Counted from the stretch's first letter, positions 7,544 through 14,623 are shown. The stretch: DNA of 22,668 nt from SIG440 sp045645905 (GCA_045645905.1 JAZRJT010000024.1:1-22668), one strand, 5' to 3'. Numbers and translations: made by a program. The notes: a model not told the origin generated them from the letters alone.

Positions 7544-8019
7544 TAATCTATAAAAAAGAACACATAGACACAAATAGTTTAGCACACAAAAAATGGAATT
7601 GCAAGTATCACATAGTATTTGCACCTAAATACAGACGAAAAGTATTCTATGAAGAAATAAGATTGGAGATACGGGAAATATTACGGCAATTATGTCAGTG
7701 GAAAGGCGTTGAAATAATAGAAGGCGAAGTATGTCCAGACCATATACATATGTTAGTGAGTATCCCGCCCAAGATGAGTGTTTCGGGATTTACGGGATAC
7801 TTGAAAGGGAAAAGTGCATTACTGATATTTCAAAGATGGGGAAATATGAAGTTTGCATACCGAAATCGCGAATTTTGGTGCAAAGGATATTACGTTGATA
7901 CCGTGGGTAAAAACAGTAAGGCGATAAAAACGTACATAGCAGACCAATTGAAAAGGGATAAAGAAAGTGACCAGTTGAGCCTATTTGACCCACGGGACCC
8001 ATTTATGGGTAGTAAGTAA
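7534..8019 (+). CDS. tnpA: IS200-type Y1 (HUH) transposase TnpA
   Basis: The protein (up to 161 residues) is a REP/Y1 single-strand transposase. The HUH pair is in CPDHIHMLVSIPP and the likely catalytic Tyr is in GYYVDTVGKN; KWNCKYHIVFAPKYRRKVFY and TGYLKGKSALLIF are family signatures. It would cut and rejoin single-stranded DNA at the element hairpins. The start is uncertain. There is no ATG; the frame is open from 7510. TTG at 7534 overlaps the GGAGG, and ATC at 7546 is 5 nt downstream of it. Either a non-standard start is used or the native start has been lost. The catalytic region is otherwise complete. Confidence 0.88.
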   Translation: MEDLIYKKEHIDTNSLAHKKWNCKYHIVFAPKYRRKVFYEEIRLEIREILRQLCQWKGVEIIEGEVCPDHIHMLVSIPPKMSVSGFTGYLKGKSALLIFQRWGNMKFAYRNREFWCKGYYVDTVGKNSKAIKTYIADQLKRDKESDQLSLFDPRDPFMGSK

Positions 8020-8145
8020 CAGTTGCATGGCTGGCAGGCCAATTAAAAGACGCACTTGTGCGTAGCCAGTAGTGGGTAGGGCTATGCCCGAAAATGAAAT
8101 ACCACCCGCTATGCGGGTGGATATTTATTTTGTGTGTATTCGTAT

Positions 8146-9093
8146 TTATAACATATTTTTTGCCGCAAACGCCGCACCGATTATGCCGGCATCATTATAG
8201 AGTGTTGCTGCCTCGATTTTAACAGGAGTAAATATTTTATTGAAATCGTGTTCCTTTACATATTCAGCTATCGGCTTGATTAAATAATCGCCTTCCTTGC
8301 TGATACCGCCGCCAATAACCAGCTTCTCAGGCTGGAATATATTTACCATTGCAAGAACTCCGCCTGCTATGTATTCGATATACTTTTTAACAACCTCCTG
8401 AGCGACCTTGTCGCCTTGTTTTGCTGCATCAAAGGCAGTTCTGCCATTTACAGCACCACGGCTATCTGCAATTGCTTTCATAAGGCTTTCAGGATGCTTT
8501 TCAATTGCAACCTTGGTTTGCTGAATAAGAGCAGTAACTGATGCATAAGCCTCCCAGCATCCACGATTGCCACAACCGCATTTTATACCGTTGTGTACAA
8601 GAGGGATGTGTCCGATTTCAACACCAGCGCCATTTGAACCGCGGAAGATTTTACCGTCAAGTATAATTCCGCCGCCGACGCCTGTACCCAATGTAACAGC
8701 AACAAATACACCGGCATTTTCGCCATTAACGGCATATTCACCCAATGCTGCGGCATTGCCGTCATTTTCCAAGGCGACTGGGATATTATGGTATTTTTGA
8801 ATTTCTTTAACTAGAGGAAGATTGCTGAACGAAGGAATATTTGCAGTAAATACCACCTCACCTGTTTCGTTGTCAACAGCACTTGGACAACCAATGCCCA
8901 TGCCCTTAACATCATTCATACTGAAACCTGCTTTAGCAACAACCTTTTCAGAAACATCAATCATATCTTTAACAATTTCTTTATACTCACGGTTGGCAAG
9001 TGTTGGAGTTGAGTCCTGAGCAAGAATCTTGCCATTGTCATCTACAAGACCAACCGCGATATTTGTACCACCTAAATCTATTCCTATATACAT
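8146..9093 (-). CDS. glcK: ROK family glucokinase
   Basis: This 315-residue cytoplasmic kinase would phosphorylate glucose with ATP to glucose 6-phosphate. It starts with the phosphate-binding motif GIDLGGTN and has the catalytic Asp in ALENDGNAAALGE. The ROK signature follows (VTLGTGVGGGIILDGKIFRG), with a zinc site made of IGH and CGCGNRGCWEAYAS. Length is normal for GlcK (about 315-320). An in-frame GTG at 9102 is part of the ribosome binding site GAGGTG, so ATG at 9093 is preferred. It is divergent from a lactate dehydrogenase gene across a 142-bp AT-rich spacer. Sugar specificity is inferred from family resemblance. Confidence 0.93.
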   Translation of the reverse strand: MYIGIDLGGTNIAVGLVDDNGKILAQDSTPTLANREYKEIVKDMIDVSEKVVAKAGFSMNDVKGMGIGCPSAVDNETGEVVFTANIPSFSNLPLVKEIQKYHNIPVALENDGNAAALGEYAVNGENAGVFVAVTLGTGVGGGIILDGKIFRGSNGAGVEIGHIPLVHNGIKCGCGNRGCWEAYASVTALIQQTKVAIEKHPESLMKAIADSRGAVNGRTAFDAAKQGDKVAQEVVKKYIEYIAGGVLAMVNIFQPEKLVIGGGISKEGDYLIKPIAEYVKEHDFNKIFTPVKIEAATLYNDAGIIGAAFAAKNML

Positions 9094-9126
9094 TAAAGTC
9101 ACCTCACTAAAAAAAAATATATATAT

Positions 9127-9155
9127 ATTATACTATAATATCGAAAGATTGTAAA
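9127..9155 (-). promoter_or_regulatory. Promoter of the glucokinase gene
   Basis: On the minus strand TTTACA (9150-9155) and TATAAT (9127-9132) are 17 bp apart, about 35-60 bp before the ATG. A matching plus-strand promoter for the lactate dehydrogenase gene is weaker; the best candidate is CTGCAA (9184-9189)/CATAAT (9207-9212), also with a 17-bp spacer. Confidence 0.65.
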
Positions 9156-9235
9156 TATTAAATTATAAATATTTGTATATATTCTGCAAACATACAAAAA
9201 ATAAATCATAATAGCAAAAGAGAGGAGCGCTTCAA

Positions 9236-10183
9236 ATGTTTAAAGGAAAAATCACCATAATCGGTGCAGGTGCCGTAGGCTCTACAACGGCATACACGCT
9301 GATGCTCAGCGGTCTTGTGTCTGAAATTGTTTTGATTGATTTAAATAAAAACAAAGCAGAAGGCGATGCCTTGGATATGAATCACGGTATCAGTTTTGTA
9401 AATCCTGTAAAAATTGTTGCAGGGGATTATCCGGATATAAAAGGATCGGATATGGTTATAATTACAGCAGGTGCAAGCCAGGAGCCGGGTGAAAGACGTA
9501 CTGATTTGCTGAAAAGAAATGCAAAAATTATGGAGAGCATAGTTAAAAATGTACTAAAATATTGCCACGACGATACAATTTTGCTTATGGTTACCAACCC
9601 AGTGGATATACTAACATATGTAACATATAAAATATCACTTCTTTCAAAAAATCCCGTTCTTGGCTCGGGTACTGTTCTGCACACCGCAAGACTTAAATAT
9701 TTACTTGGTGAGTATACCAATGTAGATGTGCGTAATGTCCACACATATATAATTGGTGAACATGGTGATTCAGAGGTTGCAGCCTGGAGCAGAACATCTG
9801 TTGCAGGAATGAATATAAAGGAATTTTGTTCATCCAGTGGTGTGTGCGATGCCGAGGAATTGTCAAAAAAACATTTTCACGAAACAGTAAAGAATTCAGC
9901 ATACGGAATAATAGAGAAAAAGGGTGCAACATATTATGCAATAGCATTATCGGTTAAACGTATTGTTGAAAGTATAATAGGCAACGAAAAATCAATTCTT
10001 ACCGTATCAAGTCTGCTTGACGGCGAATACGAAATTAGTAATATCTGCTTATCTGTACCAACCATTATATCAAGTGATGGGGCAGAAAAGGTTTTGCAAA
10101 TAGATTTTAACGATGAAGAACTGCAGGGACTTCAAAGCTCTGCAAAAAAACTCAAAGATTTAGCAAGAGAAATAGGCTATTAA
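9236..10183 (+). CDS. ldh: L-lactate dehydrogenase family protein with Asp168-to-His change
   Basis: This 315-residue protein has the normal length of LDH, which reduces pyruvate to L-lactate with NADH. The Rossmann motif GAGAVG (residues 10-15), NAD ribose Asp35, and the mobile loop GASQEPGERR are present; Gln82 in the loop marks LDH as opposed to malate dehydrogenase. NPVDILTY and the catalytic His176 in IIGEHGDSEV are intact. The odd feature is SGTVLHTARLKY (residues 144-155). Family members have Asp where this one has His149 (Asp168 in dogfish LDH numbering), the partner that orients the catalytic His; the codon is CAC. Substrate Arg152 (Arg171) is kept. Activity may be altered. The start is supported by GAGAGGAG upstream. 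Confidence 0.9.
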   Translation: MFKGKITIIGAGAVGSTTAYTLMLSGLVSEIVLIDLNKNKAEGDALDMNHGISFVNPVKIVAGDYPDIKGSDMVIITAGASQEPGERRTDLLKRNAKIMESIVKNVLKYCHDDTILLMVTNPVDILTYVTYKISLLSKNPVLGSGTVLHTARLKYLLGEYTNVDVRNVHTYIIGEHGDSEVAAWSRTSVAGMNIKEFCSSSGVCDAEELSKKHFHETVKNSAYGIIEKKGATYYAIALSVKRIVESIIGNEKSILTVSSLLDGEYEISNICLSVPTIISSDGAEKVLQIDFNDEELQGLQSSAKKLKDLAREIGY

Positions 10184-10190
10184 AACATAT

Positions 10191-10218
10191 AAACGGTAGA
10201 TTTGAATGTCTACCGTTT
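10191..10218. terminator. Hairpin between convergent ldh and DUF1836 genes
   Basis: AAACGGTAGA (10191-10200) pairs with TCTACCGTTT (10209-10218) around an 8-nt loop. It lies between two converging stop codons and probably terminates both transcripts; flanking T/A runs are short. Confidence 0.7.
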
Positions 10219-10235
10219 AATATTTATATTAATAA

Positions 10236-10796
10236 CTATTCTTTTTCAAGATGTGTAATTTTTTCGGTAAGCGTCTTAAAAAGATTTGCCGACACAGAAA
10301 CCTGCATAATAAGGTCATTCATTCTATCCTGATTGTTGCCTTCAAGAGTGAAAATCGGGTCTGCAACCGCACGGGTCTGACTAAATACATAGTTAAACGC
10401 TGTATGCTGATTTCTGACAAAAGAATTATAGGTTTTTTGCACTTCGTTTTCATCAATTCCTACAGGAATTATCTGCTGAATGGTTGACATATCCAAAGTT
10501 TGTTTAAGTGTGCAAACAATTAAAAGATATGCAAGATGTATCTTTGAATATTTTTTTTGTCTGGGAGCAGGAATAATCCCCAGTTTAACATAATTGTTTA
10601 TCATTGACGGAGTAAGGGGCTTGTTAAACTTTATTGAGCTGTTGGGCATATCAAGATATTTTGTCACCACCGATACTACCTGATCCATATATAAATCTAT
10701 ATCAGGCAATATATCCCACGACGGAAGGGAATAGTTTGTCAATACTTGTTCTATTTCAGCAAAAGCGGATATTAATTTTTCTTTTTTAACGTACAT
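10236..10796 (-). CDS. DUF1836 protein, probable MerR-like DNA-binding regulator
   Basis: This 186-residue protein matches the pattern I recall for DUF1836. Residues 60-92 hold a winged-helix-like segment (LTPSMINNYVKLGIIP, then KKYSKIHLAYLL) resembling the MerR N-terminal helix-turn-helix. It is followed by helices (TLDMSTIQQIIPVG) and a C-terminal helical part with no obvious enzyme motif. It lies divergent from an acyl-CoA synthetase-like gene across 143 bp that contains two back-to-back promoters and a perfect palindrome, so it is a good candidate regulator of that gene. The target and ligand are unknown. Confidence 0.7.
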   Translation of the reverse strand: MYVKKEKLISAFAEIEQVLTNYSLPSWDILPDIDLYMDQVVSVVTKYLDMPNSSIKFNKPLTPSMINNYVKLGIIPAPRQKKYSKIHLAYLLIVCTLKQTLDMSTIQQIIPVGIDENEVQKTYNSFVRNQHTAFNYVFSQTRAVADPIFTLEGNNQDRMNDLIMQVSVSANLFKTLTEKITHLEKE

Positions 10797-10828
10797 ATAA
10801 AAACCAACTTTCTTTTATACTTAATTAG

Positions 10829-10857
10829 ATTATATAATATTTCTCGAAAAAATTCAA
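10829..10857 (-). promoter_or_regulatory. Promoter of the DUF1836 gene
   Basis: Minus-strand TTGAAT (10852-10857) and TATAAT (10829-10834) are 17 bp apart. Its -35 is only 8 bp from the -35 of the divergent ligase promoter, so the two promoters are back to back. Confidence 0.7.
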
Positions 10858-10865
10858 GATATTTC

Positions 10866-10894
10866 TTGACAAAGTTTCCATTATATGTTAATCT
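10866..10894 (+). promoter_or_regulatory. Promoter of the acyl-CoA synthetase-like gene
   Basis: TTGACA (10866-10871) and TAATCT (10889-10894) are separated by 17 bp, with a TGT extension before the -10. The -10 is embedded in the left arm of a palindrome (10887-10915). Confidence 0.8.
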
Positions 10895-10915
10895 AGTATT
10901 GCAAACTAGATTAAC
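10887..10915. promoter_or_regulatory. Operator-like perfect palindrome over the ligase -10
   Basis: GTTAATCTAGT (10887-10897) and ACTAGATTAAC (10905-10915) are perfect inverted 11-mers with a 7-bp spacer. The left arm covers the -10 and the right arm covers the likely start of transcription, the classic placement for a repressor that blocks RNA polymerase. A related half-site, TTAATTAGATTA, lies at 10821-10832 over the divergent -10. The binding protein is unknown; the adjacent DUF1836 protein is the nearest candidate. Confidence 0.7.
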
Positions 10916-10939
10916 AAGTGTTTAAAACGGAGGCTTATT

Positions 10940-12523
10940 ATGTATAAAAAATATTCACATTTAAGAGAAATGATTGAAACTTGCGCAGTTAAATATGAAA
11001 ACAATATTGCATTTAAGATAAAGAAAAAAGACGAAAATAAAAAAGTTTACTATGATGATATTACATATTCAAGGCTCAACAAAGAAGTTGAGTATCTTGC
11101 CCGTGCATTTATGGAAAAAGACCTAGCTGGTAAACGTATTGCCGTAATTGGTAAAAACAGCTATGAATGGATTATAGTGTTTCTTGCCGCAATTTCTGCA
11201 GGAGGAGTAATAGTTCCCCTTGACAGAGGTCTGCTTGATTATGAAATTGAAGACCAGATTAAGCGTTCTCAGGCAGAGGCACTTTTCTATGGCGGCGAAT
11301 TTAAAGACAGAGTGGGAAATTATGATATAATGAAGGTGTGTACCGAGGATAAAGAGTTTCAGGATTTGCTTGCTTTAGGTAAAGAAGCAAATAACAAAAA
11401 AGAGTATGATGCTATTGAAATCAGTACACACGAAATGAGTGTTTTGCTTTTTACTTCAGGAACTACATCTGCATCAAAGGCTGTTATGCTTTCACAGAAT
11501 AACCTGACCTCAAACATTTATGGTATGAGCCTTTGGGAGAAATTCTATGAGACAGATGTAAATATGGCATTGTTGCCGCTTCATCATACTTTTGGTATGG
11601 TACAGACAATGTTGTTCCTTTCAATGGGTATGTGCAATGTATTTTGCGAAGGACTGAGAATTGCAAAATGCCTTAATGAATATGGTGTAACGATTTTTGT
11701 TGGTGTTCCCAGAATTATTGAAGAAATGATGCTTGCAGTCAGAAGAAAAATTGATGCACAAGGCAAGGATAAAACCATTAAAATTGCACTTAAAGTATCT
11801 AATGCATTAAGAAAGGTCGGCATAGATATCAGAAGAAAGCTGTTTAAGCAGATTCTTGACGGAATGGGAGGAAGACTTCGCCTTGTTATTATCGGCGCAG
11901 CAGCGGCATCTCCTGATGTTCTTAAGTTTTTCAACGATATCGGAGTATTATCAATTCAGGGATATGGCCTGACAGAAACATCACCTGTTCTTACCGCGGA
12001 AAACGATACGCATATGAGTACAGGTTCGGTTGGCCCGGCAATTCCGGGTGTTGAAGTTAAAATCGATAATCCGGGTGAAAATGGCATCGGTGAAATTATT
12101 GCACGCGGTGAAAACGTAATGCTTGGATATTATAATGAGCCTGAAAAAACAGCAGAGGTTATCAAAGATGGCTGGTTTTATACCGGAGATATGGGAAGAA
12201 TGGATAAGGATGGTTTTGTGTACATTTGCGGCAGAAAGAAAAACGTTATTGTTCTTTCAAATGGTAAAAATGTATTCCCTGAAGAAATAGAAACTCTTGT
12301 AAACCTTTCGCCTGCCATAAAAGAATGTATCGTATATGCAGAGGGAGATAATATTTGCTGTAAAATAGTCACCGATGAACAATTTGAAGGCAACAAAGAA
12401 GAAGTAATAGCAGAGCATATTTCATCTGTTAACGAGCAGTTGATACAATACAAAAAAATCAACAGGTATACTGTTCAGGAAACCGAAATGGCAAAAACAA
12501 CTACAGGTAAAATAAAAAGATAA
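10940..12523 (+). CDS. AMP-dependent acyl-CoA synthetase/ligase (long-chain fatty acid type)
   Basis: This 527-residue adenylate-forming enzyme probably activates a fatty or other carboxylic acid through an acyl-AMP to acyl-CoA. The P-loop is LLFTSGTTSASKAVMLS (about residues 169-185), in which the usual TSGTTG-x-x-KG is replaced by SGTTSASKA. Other core motifs are present: PLHHTFGMVQT, IQGYGLTETSP, the ATP-contacting Asp in GWFYTGDMGRMDKDG, the hinge region GRKKNVIVLSNGKNVFPEEIE, and the C-terminal catalytic Lys in TTTGKIKR. The chain ends three residues after that Lys. It has a good promoter, an overlapping operator-like palindrome and its own GGAGG. Substrate and precise name are not determinable here. 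Confidence 0.88.
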   Translation: MYKKYSHLREMIETCAVKYENNIAFKIKKKDENKKVYYDDITYSRLNKEVEYLARAFMEKDLAGKRIAVIGKNSYEWIIVFLAAISAGGVIVPLDRGLLDYEIEDQIKRSQAEALFYGGEFKDRVGNYDIMKVCTEDKEFQDLLALGKEANNKKEYDAIEISTHEMSVLLFTSGTTSASKAVMLSQNNLTSNIYGMSLWEKFYETDVNMALLPLHHTFGMVQTMLFLSMGMCNVFCEGLRIAKCLNEYGVTIFVGVPRIIEEMMLAVRRKIDAQGKDKTIKIALKVSNALRKVGIDIRRKLFKQILDGMGGRLRLVIIGAAAASPDVLKFFNDIGVLSIQGYGLTETSPVLTAENDTHMSTGSVGPAIPGVEVKIDNPGENGIGEIIARGENVMLGYYNEPEKTAEVIKDGWFYTGDMGRMDKDGFVYICGRKKNVIVLSNGKNVFPEEIETLVNLSPAIKECIVYAEGDNICCKIVTDEQFEGNKEEVIAEHISSVNEQLIQYKKINRYTVQETEMAKTTTGKIKR

Positions 12524-12533
12524 TACGTATACT

Positions 12534-12714
12534 AAAACCGTCAGTTTTTTATATAATAGGAAATTGCGTATTTCCTATTATATAAAAACACGATTTAAAT
12601 GCCCGTGCAAAATTTTCGGCTTTGCCGAAATGCACATGGGCAAACAAAGCGCACTTGCTGCGACCGCCGCAGGCGGGGAGCGGCGTAGTCACATTGTTCT
12701 ATTCTGACGGTTTT
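12534..12714. repeat. Palindromic intergenic element, possible MITE
   Basis: A 181-bp segment is bounded by inverted 11-mers AAAACCGTCAG (12534-12544) and CTGACGGTTTT (12704-12714). Inside it are a perfect 19-bp-arm hairpin (12546-12564 with 12570-12588, loop TGCGT), a second hairpin built on TTTCGGC/GCCGAAA with outer TGCCC/GGGCA arms (about 12600-12645), and a GC-rich block with CGCCGC/GCGGCG (about 12664-12685). The GC-rich core stands out from the AT-rich flanks. It lies between convergent genes and has no coding capacity that I can see. It may be a small non-autonomous mobile element or a complex bidirectional terminator. Confidence 0.6.
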
Positions 12715-12726
12715 AAAACATACTTT

Positions 12727-12754
12727 GGTTTACATAATATAATTATTGTAATTT
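12727..12754. other. Weak second dif-like half-site beside the xer stop codon
   Basis: GGTTTACATAA (12727-12737) matches 10 of 11 bases of the B. subtilis dif XerD arm as I recall it (AGTTTACATAA). The other arm (TATTGTAATTT, 12744-12754) matches poorly. In AT-rich DNA such a half-site can occur by chance, so this is a low-weight candidate compared with the site at 13746-13773. Confidence 0.2.
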
Positions 12755-13728
12755 TATTCTGGTTTTTCTTTTTTTATTGAAGAGAGGGGATTGGCAGAAA
12801 CTGCCTCTTTAAGCTGCTCATTGCTGACATGGGTATAAATTTCAGTTGTTGTAAGCTGTTCGTGACCTAGAATTTCCTGGAGCGCTCGTATATTAACACC
12901 AGATTGATACATAAGTGTTGCAGCAGTGTGTCTTAATTTATGAGTTGTGTATTTATGTGGATCAAGGCCAAGCTTTTTAACGTTAATTTCAACAAGATGC
13001 TGAACTGTGCGTCTACTTATGCGTTTATTTCTTGACGACAAAAACAAAGCATTTTTATCCGATGCAGTTGCCGACTTGTTTTTACGTACAGTCATATATG
13101 ATGAAATTGCATCAAGACAGGCTTCATTTAAATAAATCGTGCGTTCTTTGTTGCCCTTGCCAACAACCGTCAGCTTATCCCCACGTATATCAGTAATATT
13201 AATACCCACAAGCTCCGCAAGACGCATACCACAGTTAAGGAATAATGTTATAATACAATAATCTCTCAAAGCATTTTTTCCTTCAATTCCGTCAAGCAAA
13301 TCGATGCTGTCCTCAAGAGTAAAATGCACAGGCAAACGTTTTCGTAATTTAATTGTCTCCAAATCGGTTGTAGGATTTGTTTCCAAGATGTTTGATTTAC
13401 ACAGATATTTAAAATACGAACGAATTGATGCGATTTTTCGTGCACGTGATGACGGCGAATTATCACGTTCGCGGTTAAGAAAATTCATATATTCATAAAT
13501 CAAATTCAAATCAACTTTTTTGATGTATGATAAATCAATACCTGAAATATCTATTGAGTTAAAATCAGTTTCTTCAAGAAGATTATCAAATTTAATTTTT
13601 ATAAATCTGTAAAAAGCACGCAAATCAAAATAATAGCTTTCAGCAGTTTTTACAGACTTCCCCTGAATATTTTCAATATATAATAAAAAGGAAATCAATG
13701 GTTCGGGTGCATCTGCAAACTTTTTCAT
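12754..13728 (-). CDS. xerC/xerD-like: Xer-type tyrosine recombinase
   Basis: This 324-residue site-specific recombinase has an N-terminal SAM-like core-binding domain (about residues 8-115) and a C-terminal catalytic domain. All catalytic residues are visible: Arg169 (NCGMRLAEL), Lys191 (VVGKGNKERTIYL), His263 and Arg266 (HKLRHTAAT), His289 (ILGHEQLTT) and nucleophile Tyr298 (TEIYTHV). The length is close to XerC/XerD (about 300). The frame extends upstream to 13815, but GGAGG at 13736-13740 and ATG at 13728 fix the start. A 28-bp dif-like palindrome lies 18 bp upstream. No phage or integron genes are nearby, so a chromosome-resolution Xer role fits better than a mobile integrase; that is inference. 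Confidence 0.88.
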   Translation of the reverse strand: MKKFADAPEPLISFLLYIENIQGKSVKTAESYYFDLRAFYRFIKIKFDNLLEETDFNSIDISGIDLSYIKKVDLNLIYEYMNFLNRERDNSPSSRARKIASIRSYFKYLCKSNILETNPTTDLETIKLRKRLPVHFTLEDSIDLLDGIEGKNALRDYCIITLFLNCGMRLAELVGINITDIRGDKLTVVGKGNKERTIYLNEACLDAISSYMTVRKNKSATASDKNALFLSSRNKRISRRTVQHLVEINVKKLGLDPHKYTTHKLRHTAATLMYQSGVNIRALQEILGHEQLTTTEIYTHVSNEQLKEAVSANPLSSIKKEKPE

Positions 13729-13745
13729 AAAATATCCTCCTTCAA

Positions 13746-13773
13746 ATTGCACATAATTTTTATTATGTGCAAT
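13746..13773. other. dif: dif-like Xer recombination site
   Basis: Two perfectly inverted 11-bp arms, ATTGCACATAA (13746-13756) and TTATGTGCAAT (13763-13773), flank a 6-bp centre TTTTTA (13757-13762). An 11-6-11 layout is the exact architecture of bacterial dif. Compared with E. coli dif as I recall it, 21 of 28 positions agree, including CATAA and TTATGT next to the centre. Identical arms would suit one recombinase binding both sides; only the centre is asymmetric. It lies in the xer leader, between promoter and ribosome binding site. Alternatives are an autoregulatory operator or a leader RNA hairpin. Confidence 0.65.
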
Positions 13774-13786
13774 TATGTATATTGAA

Positions 13787-13815
13787 ATTATACCACATCT
13801 TTCTGAAGAAATCAA
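13787..13815 (-). promoter_or_regulatory. Promoter of the xer gene
   Basis: Minus-strand TTGATT (13810-13815) and TATAAT (13787-13792) are 17 bp apart with a TGG extension before the -10. Transcription would start near 13780, so the dif-like site (13746-13773) is in the 5' untranslated leader. Confidence 0.8.
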
Positions 13816-13832
13816 TACCCTTTCGAAAAAAT

Positions 13833-13863
13833 AATGCTCAACTTTAAAAAATTGTTGAGCATT
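13833..13863 (-). terminator. Terminator of the uvrC/DUF6873 transcript
   Basis: AATGCTCAAC (13833-13842) pairs with GTTGAGCATT (13854-13863). On the minus strand the stem is followed by ATTTTTTCG, a good U-tract; on the plus strand TTGTTTTT also follows, so it may act both ways. It separates the DUF6873 gene from the xer promoter. Confidence 0.85.
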
Positions 13864-13908
13864 TTGTTTTTAATATCTAAATTTAATTTCTATTTGATAT
13901 TTTAAAAT

Positions 13909-14622
13909 TTAATATATTTTCTCATCGAAAAAAAGAATACTGCCAAAATCTTTAAGTACAGTTTGCGATAAACAAATTATGTCAGCATTTTTTTCTGCTA
14001 TAAATTTTTCAATATGTTTATAATATGAGCATTTTAATATATCTCCATAAAATGCAATGCTTTTATTATCAATAAAACCTGAGGCACCGCCTATAAATCC
14101 GTTATCAAAACCCTTTAGCTCTATTTCGCCTTTTGGTATTTTGAGCACATCTATGCCATTTGCAGTCAATGTTTTATACAGTCCTTCATCCTCCGTTATG
14201 ACCGAATTATCATCAACTATACAAAGATTACACTTTGTATATCCTTGCTTTACATTTATAAACTCAAACCCAATGTCTGTATACATTTTTTTGATAACAG
14301 CATCTGTATAAGTCAGATTTCCTATAATCTTTTTACCGAGTTTTGCCACGTTATATGCACAATCACCGGGATATGTACCATCAGGGTCTTTTGCTCCTCT
14401 GTGTAAAGTTATACCATCGGGCAAAGCATCTCTGTAATACTCATATGCCGATGGTGCAACAACAGCAATTCTTTTTGAGATAAAGTGTATCTGCATATCA
14501 GGGTGAGTATTAATGGGTTTATACAAAAAATCAAGGTCATATGACTTATAATATTTTATTTTGCGCCTGTCAAGGTCCTCAAAAAAATCCGAATCTGCAC
14601 ATCGGTCAACTATAACTGCCAT
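13909..14622 (-). CDS. DUF6873-like protein (predicted GME fold), unknown function
   Basis: This 237-residue protein resembles what I recall as the DUF6873 family, related in fold to guanidino-group modifying enzymes. Visible conserved blocks are HPDMQIHFI, GDCAYNVAKLG, INVKQGYTKCNLCIVDDNSVITEDEG, KGFDNGFIGGASGF and ADIICLSQTVLKDFGSI. His, Asp and Cys residues of the kind used by that superfamily occur (H at HPD, GYTKCN), but I cannot assign a reaction. The start at 14622 lies 1 nt after the uvrC stop, with AAGGA 8 nt upstream inside the uvrC tail, so translation is probably coupled to uvrC. No signal peptide is seen from this start. Confidence 0.65.
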   Translation of the reverse strand: MAVIVDRCADSDFFEDLDRRKIKYYKSYDLDFLYKPINTHPDMQIHFISKRIAVVAPSAYEYYRDALPDGITLHRGAKDPDGTYPGDCAYNVAKLGKKIIGNLTYTDAVIKKMYTDIGFEFINVKQGYTKCNLCIVDDNSVITEDEGLYKTLTANGIDVLKIPKGEIELKGFDNGFIGGASGFIDNKSIAFYGDILKCSYYKHIEKFIAEKNADIICLSQTVLKDFGSILFFDEKIY

Positions 14623-14623
14623 A

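Larger units (their letters stand above)
7431..8120 (+). mobile_element. IS200-type insertion sequence (IS200/IS605 family)
   Basis: A single Y1 transposase gene is bracketed by imperfect hairpins instead of terminal inverted repeats, as in IS200. Left hairpin: AACCACGCGA (7434-7443) with TCGCGTGGTT (7447-7456), loop TAG. Right hairpin: CCACCCGC (8102-8109) with GCGGGTGG (8113-8120), loop TAT. Further small hairpins lie at 8050-8063 (ACGCAC/GTGCGT) and 8079-8088 (GGGC/GCCC). Exact cleavage sites cannot be set without an empty site. No tnpB is present. It sits between the DUF512 terminator and the 3' end of the glucokinase gene without disrupting either. Confidence 0.8.

Noticed and set aside
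12534..12714. Considered whether the nested hairpins could be a CRISPR array or tRNA
   Set aside because: There are no regularly spaced direct repeats, and no cloverleaf or CCA-adjacent acceptor stem could be seen.
12727..12754. Considered as the main dif site because one arm resembles B. subtilis dif
   Set aside because: Only one arm fits, and a nine-base AT-rich match is expected about once in such a window by chance; the perfect 11-6-11 palindrome at 13746-13773 is better.
13729..13815. An N-terminal extension of the Xer protein from 13815
   Set aside because: It would be translated from the promoter and dif-like region; GGAGG and ATG at 13728 give a standard N-terminus.
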